Shown: positions 27,711 to 34,950 of the stretch, piece after piece
Layout of the letters: each line of letters opens with the position of its first letter
Numbering within the stretch: position 1 is the first letter of the stretch
Assembly: GCF_015751785.1 (NCBI RefSeq)
Contig: NZ_JADOTY010000001.1
Location: forward strand, 186,001 to 250,000
Direction of reading: 5' to 3'
From: Micromonospora vinacea
Lineage (GTDB): Bacteria; Actinomycetota; Actinomycetes; Mycobacteriales; Micromonosporaceae
Length of the DNA stretch: 64,000 bases
Translations under genes and position numbers: made by a program
The notes under the pieces: model-generated
What the model saw: only the letters and a program-made list of their open reading frames with translations
The model's database searches: none
Told to the model about the DNA's origin: nothing

Positions 27711-28547
27711 TCATGTGTCATGGCCAGGGGCGGCGACGGCGTGTTCGGCGGCGCGGCTGACCTGCTCCCAACCCGCCCAGGTGTCCATCCGCCGTCGGGC
27801 GATGTCGAACGCCAGGTCGTACACCATGCTGCCGAGCAGGAGCCGCAGCGGCGGGTCGTCGCTGTCGACCAGTCGCAGCAGCGCCTCGGCGGCCAGCCGG
27901 GGTTCGCTGTCGATGGAACCTTCCGCCCACTGCCGCTCCAACTCGGCGCGCAGTGGTGCGTACGCGTCCAGCGGTGTGGTGGCGCGCACGCTGGTGTAGA
28001 GGTCGGTCCAGTATCCGCCCGGCTGCACCATGCTGACAGTGATGTCGAAGGCCGCCGCCTCCATTGCCAGGGCCTCACTCATGCCCTCCAGGGCGAACTT
28101 GCTCGCGCTGTACAGGCCGGTGCTCGGGAAGCCGCCGAGCGCGGCGATGCTGGAGACCTGCACGATGTGGCCGGAGCGTTGCGCGCGCAGGTGCGGCAGC
28201 ACGGCCTGGCTGACCCAGAGCGCGCCGAAGAGGTTGACCTCGAACTGGGCGCGCGCCTCGGCCTCGGTGAACTCCTCGATCATGCCCATGGACAGGGTGC
28301 CGGCGTTGTTGACGACGATGTCGAGCCGGCCGAAGTGCTCGACGGCGGTGTCCACGGCGGCGATGACCGCCGCCCGGTCGGTCACGTCGAGGGTCAGGGC
28401 CAGCAGCCGGTCGGCGTACTTCTCGTCGAAGTCGGCCTGGGCGATGGTCCGGGCGGCGGCGACCACCCGGTCGCCCCGGTCGAGTGCGGCGTCGGCGAAG
28501 GCGCGGCCCAGGCCGCGGCTGGCACCGGTGATGAACCAGGTACGCAT
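27711..28547 (-). CDS. Short-chain dehydrogenase/reductase
   Basis: 278 residues, classical SDR: TGASRGLGRAF at the N-terminus for cofactor, NNAG near 89, catalytic Ser in VSSIAALGG near 137 and YSASK near 150. Substrate unknown. Expression is probably controlled by the divergent TetR gene through two near-identical operators in the shared promoter region. -35 TTGACG and -10 TAGTCT with 18-bp spacing lie between 28625 and 28596. Confidence 0.92.
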   Translation of the reverse strand: MRTWFITGASRGLGRAFADAALDRGDRVVAAARTIAQADFDEKYADRLLALTLDVTDRAAVIAAVDTAVEHFGRLDIVVNNAGTLSMGMIEEFTEAEARAQFEVNLFGALWVSQAVLPHLRAQRSGHIVQVSSIAALGGFPSTGLYSASKFALEGMSEALAMEAAAFDITVSMVQPGGYWTDLYTSVRATTPLDAYAPLRAELERQWAEGSIDSEPRLAAEALLRLVDSDDPPLRLLLGSMVYDLAFDIARRRMDTWAGWEQVSRAAEHAVAAPGHDT

Positions 28548-28568
28548 GTACTTCTCCTCATTTCAAGA

Positions 28569-28585
28569 CGAGACGGTCCGTCTCG
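28569..28585. promoter_or_regulatory. TetR operator O1 (17-bp perfect palindrome)
   Basis: CGAGACGGTCCGTCTCG, centred on 28577. It lies just downstream of the predicted transcription start of the SDR gene, where a bound repressor would block elongation or open-complex escape. Confidence 0.75.
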
Positions 28586-28595
28586 CGATGGACCG

Positions 28596-28625
28596 AGACT
28601 AGGCTCGCGACACCGCCGCCGTCAA
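28596..28625 (-). promoter_or_regulatory. Promoter of the SDR gene
   Basis: -35 TTGACG (28625-28620), 18-bp spacer, -10 TAGTCT (28601-28596) on the minus strand. This is a good SigA-type match. Flanked by operators O1 and O2. Confidence 0.65.
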
Positions 28626-28626
28626 G

Positions 28627-28645
28627 ACGAGACGGTTCGTCTCGT
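28627..28645. promoter_or_regulatory. TetR operator O2 (second copy)
   Basis: Arms ACGAGACG (28627-28634) and CGTCTCGT (28638-28645) around GTT; same core as O1, in direct repetition 58 bp away including the preceding TCAAG. It abuts the -35 of the SDR promoter and the likely TetR -10 (TAAACT, 28645-28650), so it fits autoregulation. Confidence 0.75.
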
Positions 28646-28665
28646 AAACTGGTATCGTTCGGCCC

Positions 28666-29268
28666 ATGACCCCCAACACGGCCCGCCGGAGAGAGACCTC
28701 CCGACGCGCCATCCTCACCGCGGCCTTCGACCTGCTTCAGGAAACGGGGTACGCGAAGCTCAGCATCGAGGGCATCGCCACGCGGGCCGGCGTCGGCAAA
28801 CAGACCATCTACCGCTGGTGGCCGTCGAAGGGCGCTGTCATCTTCGACGCCTTCCTCATGCTCAGCGAGGCCACCGAGGGTGGGCCGCCCACGCTGCCGG
28901 ACACCGGCGACCTGGCGGCGGACCTGACAGTGGTGCTGCGCGCCACTGTCGAGGAGATGAACGACCCCCGGTACGAGCAGCCGATGCGCGCGCTGGCCAC
29001 CGAGATCGCGCACGACCCCGAGCTGGCCGCGGCGTACGCCGAACGGTTGGACGGGCCGTTGAAGGAGGCCAAACGCGAGCGCCTGCGCAGCGCCCAGCGG
29101 GCCGGCCAGATCGCCGATGACGTCGACCTCGGCGTGGCGGTGGACATGATCTGGGGGCCCGTGCTCAACCGCTGGCTGCAACGCAGCGGGCCGCTCACCG
29201 CCGAGTACGCCGACCTCGTCGTCGCCACCGCCCTCAACGGACTGCGCCCCCGCCGATCCAGCGAGTGA
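28666..29268 (+). CDS. TetR/AcrR-family regulator
   Basis: 200 residues. N-terminal HTH: RRAILTAAFDLLQETGYAKLSIEGIATRAGVGKQTIYRWWPSKG (residues 13-56), the standard TetR pattern. The C-terminal domain resembles the TetR_C_11/C33-like type (MRALATEIAHDPELAAAY). Divergent from the SDR gene over a 118-bp region with two matching operators, so it is most likely a local repressor of itself and the SDR. Confidence 0.93.
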   Translation: MTPNTARRRETSRRAILTAAFDLLQETGYAKLSIEGIATRAGVGKQTIYRWWPSKGAVIFDAFLMLSEATEGGPPTLPDTGDLAADLTVVLRATVEEMNDPRYEQPMRALATEIAHDPELAAAYAERLDGPLKEAKRERLRSAQRAGQIADDVDLGVAVDMIWGPVLNRWLQRSGPLTAEYADLVVATALNGLRPRRSSE

Positions 29269-29323
29269 CAATCGCTGGGACGGCTTTGCGCTGCCGCAGC
29301 GTGGTGCGGCAACATCAGGCGCC

Positions 29324-30250
29324 GTGACGGCACCAGGCGCGGCCCCCGACAACGACATCCCGGCGAGCAACGACGGCACGCCCCGGACGGGTCGACGGGT
29401 CAGACACTGGTTGGCGGGCGCCGGAGTCACCGCCCTGGCCGCCGTCCTCGGCATCACCCTCGCCGTACGCGGCGGTTCCACCCCGGCCTGCGCCGCGCCT
29501 CCCACCGGCAACACCGTCCACAAGGGAAAGGCCAGCTTCTACGACGCGGGCCGCTCGGGTGGCAACTGCTCGTTCCCGGGCCCGCCGGCGGACCGGCTCT
29601 ACGTGGCCCTCGGCGCATCCCAGTACTCCGGATCGGCGGCCTGCGGCAGCTATCTGGAGGTGAGCGGCCCGAAGGGCAAGGTCCGGGTCATGGTCATGGA
29701 CCAGTGCGGTGGCTGCGGACCCAGCAAGATCGACCTCTCCACCGAGGCGTTCACCAAGATCGCCGACCGGTCGCAGGGCATCGCCCCCGTCACGTACCGG
29801 GCGGTCGTGAACCCACCGCTCGACGGAGGGCTCACCTTCCGGATCAAAGGCGGCGCCTCGAAATACTGGTTCGCGGTGCAGGTCGGCAACCACGGCAACC
29901 CACTGCGCTCGGTCGAGGCGAAGGGACCGGCGGGCGGTTTCCGCAAGGCCGCCCGGCAGAGCGACAACCACTGGACCATCGAGGGCGGGCTCGGCCCCGG
30001 GCCTTACAGCATCAGGGTCACCGACGTGTACGGACGCCAGGCGACCGCCACCGGCATCCGCCTGGTCACGAAGCAGGTGCAACGCAGCACGGCCATCCTC
30101 GCCAGCGCCTCCCCCACACCCAGCAGCTCACCCGCGGCCCCGCCGACCCCCAGCGCTGCGCCCTCGCCGACCGCGACCGAATCGGCCGCACCGACGGCGA
30201 CAGTCGAAGCGCTCGCCGGCGCCGCCCCGTTGGACGCCCCTCGCTGCTGA
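29324..30250 (+). CDS. Membrane-anchored expansin-like protein
   Basis: 308 residues. Cytosolic N-terminus (1-28), one membrane segment or uncleaved signal (about 29-48), then a double-psi beta-barrel and CBM63-like beta domain as in bacterial expansins of the EXLX1 type. The DPBB part has KGKASFYDAGRSGGNCSF and the conserved VMDQCGGCGPSKIDLS (catalytic-site Asp near 126). The second domain runs about 160-250 (YWFAVQVGNHGNPL). A Pro/Ser/Thr/Ala-rich tail closes the protein. Expansins loosen plant cell-wall polysaccharide networks without hydrolysis, which would fit a plant- or soil-associated life. GTG start at 29324. Confidence 0.85.
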   Translation: MTAPGAAPDNDIPASNDGTPRTGRRVRHWLAGAGVTALAAVLGITLAVRGGSTPACAAPPTGNTVHKGKASFYDAGRSGGNCSFPGPPADRLYVALGASQYSGSAACGSYLEVSGPKGKVRVMVMDQCGGCGPSKIDLSTEAFTKIADRSQGIAPVTYRAVVNPPLDGGLTFRIKGGASKYWFAVQVGNHGNPLRSVEAKGPAGGFRKAARQSDNHWTIEGGLGPGPYSIRVTDVYGRQATATGIRLVTKQVQRSTAILASASPTPSSSPAAPPTPSAAPSPTATESAAPTATVEALAGAAPLDAPRC

Positions 30251-30309
30251 CCGAGCCGCAGCGGCGACGAGCGGTAACCGTCGGCAGCGACCACGGGCAC
30301 AATGCACGA

Positions 30310-30671
30310 GTGGATGGCTGGATCGAAGAGCTGTGGCTGGTCGCGATTGTCGAGGACGTACCCGACGACGAGGTCAGACGCTGGTGGAACAGAAAGGAAA
30401 CTGAGTTCTTGGACGGCCTTGCGGAGTCTGCACCTGCCCGGAAGACTTCCACCCCGACGCCACGGCACCCTACGTCTTGCCGCTGCTCGACGCTGACCTA
30501 CGGTCGGCATTGCTTGCGGCGTTCTCCCCGCAAGCTGACGATCACCCGCTGATGGAGGCTGCCCCGCTCAGTGGACTGACCGGATTTCTCGACAAGCACG
30601 AGGGTGCGCGGTTGACGACACATTCGCGAACCGAGGGAGTACGCGTGTCGCTCCCGTTCAGGCCCAGTTGA
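30310..30671 (+). pseudogene. Frameshifted hypothetical gene
   Basis: The frame beginning with GTG at 30310 encodes GWIEELWLVAIVEDVPDD and RRWWNRKETEFLDGLAES. Near 30430 good coding text continues in another frame with PEDFHPDATAPYVLPLLDADL and ends PFRPS at 30671. Together the two halves would make one protein of about 120 residues. The most economical reading is a single-base frameshift (mutation or sequencing error). Family unknown. The 3' end overlaps the convergent sigma-factor gene by 14 bp. Confidence 0.5.
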
Positions 30672-31854
30672 GGCGGTGGCGCAGGAGGGATCGTTCGGCC
30701 GGGTTGGTGGCGAGGGCGAGGGCGCGTTCGTCGGCGGTCCGGGCCTGGGTGGCGTCGCCGAGGTCGCGGAGCAGTTCGGCTCGGGTGGCGTGGAACAGGT
30801 GGTAGTCGTTCAGTTCACCGGCCAGGGCGTCGACTTCGGTGAGCGCGAATGACGGTCCGCTGACGTAGCGCAGCGCGATCGCCCGGTGAAGCCGGGTGAC
30901 CGGTGACGGTGCCAGGCGCAGCAGCAGGTCGTAGAGCACAGTGATCTGGGTCCAGTCGGTCTCCTCCCACCTGGTGGCCTCGGCATGGCAGGCGACGATG
31001 GCCGCTTGGAGCTGGTACGGGCCTGCTCTTCTCCGCGCTGCCGCCTGGGCGATCAGCCGGCCAGCGGCGGCGATGGCCCTGCGGTTCCAGAGAGATCGGT
31101 CTTGGTGCTGGAGCTGGACGATCTCATCGTCCCGGTCGAAGCGGGCACTGATTCGGGCTCGATGCAGCCGGATGAGCGCGAGCAGACCCGCGACCTCGGG
31201 TTCGGTGGGCATGAGCTGGTGCAGCAGGGCGGCGAGGAACTCGGCGTCGTCGGCCAGGTCGCGGGATTGGGCCTGGTCGCCGCCCGTGGACAGGTACCCC
31301 TCGTTGAAGAGGAGGTAGATCACCGCAAGGACCTCGGTGAGCCGGGGGCCGAGATCGTCCGCCGACGGGATCCGGTACGGGATGCCCGCGTCGTTGATCT
31401 TTCGTTTGGCGCGGGTGATGCGCTGCCCGACGGTGCTCTCCGGGACGAGGAACGCTCGGGCGATCTGCGCGGTGGTCAGACCGCAGACCACCCGCAACGT
31501 GAGGGCGACCTGGGCGGCCCGGGGCAGAGCCGGATGGCAGCAGGTGAAGATCAGCCGAAGTCGGTCGTCTGGTGGCGGCTCGGCCGGCCACGCCACCAAC
31601 GCCAGCTTCCGTCGGTGACGCTGCTCGCGGCGGATCTGATCCAGACCGCGGCGACGGGCCACTGTGTACATCCACGCAGCTGGCCGGTCAGGGATCCCTT
31701 CGACCGGCCAGTGGGTCAGCGCAGCCTCGATGGCGTCCTGGACGAGGTCCTCGGCGGCGCTGAAATCACCGACCAGGTGCACCAGGGACGCGGCGAGTTG
31801 ACCCGCGTGATCGCGGACCACGCGGGCCAGCTCAGCGTACGTCGGTTGGCTCAT
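30658..31854 (-). CDS. ECF RNA polymerase sigma factor, ECF42-like, with C-terminal extension
   Basis: 398 residues. Sigma region 2 (about 10-85) contains DFSAAEDLVQDAIEAAL and PAAWMYTVARRRGLDQIRRE. Region 4 (about 120-165) contains LTLRVVCGLTTAQIARAFLVPESTVGQRITRAKRKI. A long helical TPR-like C-terminal part (180-398) follows, including LLFNEGYLS and YDLLLRLAPSPVTRLHRAIA. This layout and the coupled DGPF protein identify the ECF42 type, in which the C-terminal extension replaces an anti-sigma factor. ATG at 31854 overlaps the stop of the YCII gene (ATGA). Confidence 0.92.
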   Translation of the reverse strand: MSQPTYAELARVVRDHAGQLAASLVHLVGDFSAAEDLVQDAIEAALTHWPVEGIPDRPAAWMYTVARRRGLDQIRREQRHRRKLALVAWPAEPPPDDRLRLIFTCCHPALPRAAQVALTLRVVCGLTTAQIARAFLVPESTVGQRITRAKRKINDAGIPYRIPSADDLGPRLTEVLAVIYLLFNEGYLSTGGDQAQSRDLADDAEFLAALLHQLMPTEPEVAGLLALIRLHRARISARFDRDDEIVQLQHQDRSLWNRRAIAAAGRLIAQAAARRRAGPYQLQAAIVACHAEATRWEETDWTQITVLYDLLLRLAPSPVTRLHRAIALRYVSGPSFALTEVDALAGELNDYHLFHATRAELLRDLGDATQARTADERALALATNPAERSLLRHRLNWA

Positions 31855-32192
31855 CCGGCGATGGGGCGAATCTCCACCACCGGGCAGGCTGGCCACGACT
31901 TGGCGATCCGCAGTGCCTCGTCAAGATTGGCCGCCTCGATTTCGGCGTAGCCACTGACGATCTCCTTGCCTTCCACGAACGGACCATCGGACACCAGCGG
32001 TTCAGCCCGGTCCAGCCGCACTGTGGTGGCGGTGTCCGGCGGCATCAGGTAGGCGTGATGGGTGATCTTGTCATGGTGGTCGGCGAACCACTGCTGCACG
32101 CGGGCGTAGGCCCGGTTCCGCTCGGGTTCATCCATGGCGGCCAGGTCGGCGGCGAACTGTGGCGTGTCGACGAACATGAGCACGTACTTCAT
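31851..32192 (-). CDS. YCII/DGPF-domain protein (ECF42 partner)
   Basis: 113 residues: KYVLMFVDTP at the start, the DGPF signature in VSDGPFVEGKEIVSGYAEIEA and the C-terminal ARIAKSWPACPVVEIRP-like strand. DGPF proteins are the conserved genomic partners and presumed targets of ECF42 sigma factors; their biochemical role is unsettled. GGAGG lies directly upstream of the ATG at 32192. First gene of a two-gene operon with the sigma factor. Confidence 0.9.
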   Translation of the reverse strand: MKYVLMFVDTPQFAADLAAMDEPERNRAYARVQQWFADHHDKITHHAYLMPPDTATTVRLDRAEPLVSDGPFVEGKEIVSGYAEIEAANLDEALRIAKSWPACPVVEIRPIAG

Positions 32193-32539
32193 AGTTCCTC
32201 CAATAGTGGTCCGCGGGGCGAGGCGGTGAGGCGCCTCCACCAACCAGACGACCAGCGAGGGTCCCAATCCGACAACCAGCCGAACCTGTTTCCGGGTACG
32301 TGTCAACGACCGTGGGCGACGCCGTGGTGGCCCGTCGTGTTGAAACGCTGGGACACCGAATCTGGGTTGCGTCAGGACAGGTAGCGGCGAAACATCGCCG
32401 TGTGGATGCTGTGGTGCAGTGGGTTCGCACATCGTGGACCAGGCGTTCGCGCGGCGGAGCCGAGGCGACCCGGCGTAACGCCGTACCGGTGTCGTTTGCC
32501 CTGCCCGCGCGGGCGGCGCCGCTCACCCAGGAGATCGAG
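32193..32539. other. 347-bp intergenic region (divergent promoters)
   Basis: No convincing gene. A perfect TTGACA hexamer on the minus strand (32306-32301) lies 109 nt upstream of the YCII start, but the -10 region 17 bp downstream is poor. No inverted repeat stands out. The region presumably holds the promoters of the ECF42 operon and of the plus-strand hypothetical gene. Confidence 0.4.
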
Positions 32540-32872
32540 ATGGCGGAGGCCGATGGGTTCGAGCCTCGCGAGGGCCTGACCCGCCCGCCGCACCGGAGCG
32601 ACATGCGTCTGCGGCCGGTGGACGGCCGGCTTCAGGTTGAACTGATCGCGGCGGCCTGGGGTATGCCGCGCCGTCACCGCCGGCCGCCCGCGGTGCGCCT
32701 CGCCGAGGGCGAATGGCTGCGCTGGCACATCAACTACCGCTTGGCCGGGATCAATGGCGGCGCCACGCTGTACCGCTTGGACACTCTCAACCTGGCGCAC
32801 GGTGCGGTGCCGGTCGACACCTTCCTCGGCGAGCCGCCTCGGTTCATCGACGAGCGCGCGCACATCTGGTAG
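32540..32872 (+). CDS. Conserved hypothetical protein
   Basis: 110 residues, basic, rich in Arg/Pro. Recognisable blocks are MRLRPVDGRLQVELIAAAWG, PPAVRLAEGEWLRWHINYRL and LDTLNLAHG. No domain recognised. ATG at 32540 has AGGAG 8 nt upstream, chosen over an in-frame ATG at 32300 whose extra 80 residues look non-coding. Divergent from the ECF42 operon. Confidence 0.55.
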   Translation: MAEADGFEPREGLTRPPHRSDMRLRPVDGRLQVELIAAAWGMPRRHRRPPAVRLAEGEWLRWHINYRLAGINGGATLYRLDTLNLAHGAVPVDTFLGEPPRFIDERAHIW

Positions 32873-32969
32873 CTGCCACCGTCGCGCCTCGGCCCTCCGC
32901 ACGCGGGCTCACCTACGCGTCTGAGGTGATGGTCGACGGGCGAGACGACCCGCTTTGCTGTTGCACCCC

Positions 32970-33293
32970 CTACTGCCGTTCCTGAGGCCCCAGGTCTGCG
33001 GCGAGTTCGGCCTGGTTGGTGATGCGTTGCCGCTCGTCCGGGTCGAGGTTCTCTTCCCAGGTCTTGAACCGGTGGTAGCGGTCGAGGAAATCTCCGCCGT
33101 AGGCGTCGGTTGCGCCGATCTGGCGCAGGTCGGTGTGGCCGGCGAGGATGTCACGGGCCATTTCCTGCAGGCCGTCGCCAGCGACCCCGTCGCGTAGCCG
33201 GGTGAGGCTGGCGTGCAGGAGCTTGGCGAGGCCCGGGTCTCCCTCGGTGAGGTCGAGAAACTGTTGCTCTGGTTGCGGTTCAGGTTGCGTCAT
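32970..33293 (-). CDS. Hypothetical protein, last gene of the WXG/EspC-like cassette
   Basis: 107 residues, acidic, helical, no signal or membrane segment. Begins TQPEPQPEQQFLDLTEGDP and includes DRYHRFKTWEENLDPDERQR. No family recognised. Its ATG overlaps the stop of the WXG-like gene (ATGA), so it is translated from the same message. Could be a chaperone or immunity-type partner of the upstream protein; this is only positional inference. Confidence 0.65.
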   Translation of the reverse strand: MTQPEPQPEQQFLDLTEGDPGLAKLLHASLTRLRDGVAGDGLQEMARDILAGHTDLRQIGATDAYGGDFLDRYHRFKTWEENLDPDERQRITNQAELAADLGPQERQ

Positions 33294-34012
33294 TGGAGCA
33301 CCGGGCTCGTGTAGGGCTGATCGGGCAGGGGGACCTTGGACAGGTCGCCACCCTGTTCAGCGAGGGTCTTGAGGAAGCTGAAGAAGCCCATGATCGCGGT
33401 GCCCGCGGCTTGGATCTTCAGCGCGGCATCGTTGACCTTCTTGACCAGTTCGATCACCTGCCAGGCGGCTACGCCGTAGCCGACGGCGGCACCGACGCCG
33501 GTCTCGATGAGCGCGGTGCCCACGGCGGCGCTGACGCCGATGATGATGGCCTTGTCGATCATCATCTTGATCAGACCGCCGATCATGTCGGCGAGGAGCC
33601 AGATGGCCCGCGCGGCTTCGTGGTACTTCTCCTTGATCTCGATGAGGACGAGGTTCTGCTGAACGAGTGCCTTCGTGAGCTGACGGAAGTAGACGAAGGC
33701 CGCGTCCGAGGCCTGGCCATCCCACTGCTGATCCATGTGGGAGGCGTTCAGGGTGAGGTTCTGACCGAGGGCCTGCAGGCTCTGACCGAGGTTGCCGTAG
33801 GCGTCGCCAGCCTTGTAGAAGCTCTCCCAGTCTCCGACGAGGGCGTTGCTGATGGTGCCGATGACGTCGTAGCCGGCACAGTCCTTGATGATCTGGTTGA
33901 CCCAGTGCGAGATGGAGATCGCGTCCAGGACACCGATCGGGTTGGCGAAGCCCTTGGTCATTGTGGGATCGGGGTCGCTGGGCTCGACGAGGAACTCTGT
34001 GGGCTCTCTCAT
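33290..34012 (-). CDS. WXG100-superfamily-like protein with hydrophobic C-terminal region
   Basis: 240 residues. An N-terminal helical hairpin has a WxG-type turn (Trp-Asp-Gly in HMDQQWDGQASDAA, near residue 98) in the setting usual for ESX/type VII secreted proteins. Long hydrophobic helices with Gly-rich stretches follow (ADMIGGLIKMM, GVSAAVGTALIETGVGAAVGYGVAAW, about 140-185), resembling PPE- or LXG-type substrates more than small EsxA proteins. ATG at 34012 overlaps the upstream stop (ATGA). Likely a secreted or membrane-active T7SS substrate; no secretion machinery is encoded nearby. Confidence 0.7.
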   Translation of the reverse strand: MREPTEFLVEPSDPDPTMTKGFANPIGVLDAISISHWVNQIIKDCAGYDVIGTISNALVGDWESFYKAGDAYGNLGQSLQALGQNLTLNASHMDQQWDGQASDAAFVYFRQLTKALVQQNLVLIEIKEKYHEAARAIWLLADMIGGLIKMMIDKAIIIGVSAAVGTALIETGVGAAVGYGVAAWQVIELVKKVNDAALKIQAAGTAIMGFFSFLKTLAEQGGDLSKVPLPDQPYTSPVLQ

Positions 34013-34371
34013 GGCGCGTTGCCACCCGTCGGCTGCCCGGTGGGCAGCTCGTAGCCGCTGCGATCGGTGCTCGGGTAGGTCGCATCCAGCTGCGCCGCGT
34101 TGCCGGTGTCGGTACGCCGGTAGTAGCTGGCGGTTTCCTGGAGCGCCTCGCGTGACTTGTCGAGCAGGTCCGTCAGGTGGGTAAGCCGCTTGTCCATCTC
34201 GTCGACGAGCTTCTGATGGGCGGGCCACGCTTCGTTGAGCAAGCCCTGCTCGTGCCAGGCCATGTCGGTGTGCTTGAGGATGTATTTCTTGGCGGTCTGC
34301 GCGTCGACGGTGGCTTCGTTGAGGTGCGTGGCGCCGCGCTCCAAGGCGCTGGGTTCGACGAAGAAGCTCAC
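34009..34371 (-). CDS. EspC/WXG100-like small helical protein
   Basis: 120 residues, helical hairpin with SALERGATHLNEATVDAQTAKKYI and DKRLTHLTDLLDKSREALQETASYYRRTD. This fits the EspC/ESX-associated family PF10824. The first-helix segment WHEQGLLNEAW carries aromatic residues instead of a strict WxG. The tail is disordered. GTG at 34371 overlaps the upstream stop (GTGA). Confidence 0.75.
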   Translation of the reverse strand: MSFFVEPSALERGATHLNEATVDAQTAKKYILKHTDMAWHEQGLLNEAWPAHQKLVDEMDKRLTHLTDLLDKSREALQETASYYRRTDTGNAAQLDATYPSTDRSGYELPTGQPTGGNAP

Positions 34372-34733
34372 AGGCGATCCCCGATCACTCCGGTCACCAC
34401 GAGCAGAATCGCGGCAGCGAGCAACGCGAGGGCCATGAGCCGACCGCGCCGTTTCGACTCGGCATTGGTGCTGGCTCGATAGACACCCAGACCGGCCACG
34501 GCAGCCGCCCCGAGGGGTACCGCCACCGACATGAAGCGGAAGAACGACCAGGCGCTGAAGGTCCCGTCGTCGTCTCCCACGATCGCCAGCTGGTAGACCA
34601 GGAAACCCAGGCCGACCACGCAGAAGAAGAAGAGCACCATCGACACCAGCGCGACGCTCTTTCGGAAGTCATGCCACTGATCCAGCTTCTCCGGCGTCGC
34701 CGTCGCCGGATCCGTCTGCCCCGTTTCACCCAC
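34368..34733 (-). CDS. Small membrane protein, first gene of the WXG/EspC-like cassette
   Basis: 121 residues with three hydrophobic segments (about 28-50, 64-86, 95-118) after a polar N-terminus. No family recognised. GTG at 34733 is taken as start; upstream codons are Arg-rich and unlikely to be translated. Its stop overlaps the next start, giving a run of four genes all joined by 4-base overlaps. Confidence 0.65.
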   Translation of the reverse strand: MGETGQTDPATATPEKLDQWHDFRKSVALVSMVLFFFCVVGLGFLVYQLAIVGDDDGTFSAWSFFRFMSVAVPLGAAAVAGLGVYRASTNAESKRRGRLMALALLAAAILLVVTGVIGDRL

Positions 34734-34950
34734 GACCGCACCATCCCACAGTCCGACCACGCACCGCGACCCCGTCCTTACCCCGCCGCGACAGGTTCTC
34801 GTCGCTGATGCGGCGGCGCCTGCCGGACGAGTGCGATCGCTGCTGGCGAAAGAGAGAAGTGACACCCTGCGAGGCCCGTTGACATGCGTTTCAGTCCAGT
34901 GACAGCGTTGTCATCGACTCATTTCCTCCATATGAGACGAGGAGCGCATC

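Noticed and set aside
32545..32580. tRNA-like T-loop string GGTTCGAGCC
   Set aside because: No acceptor stem or anticodon arm can be folded around it and it lies inside a coding frame.
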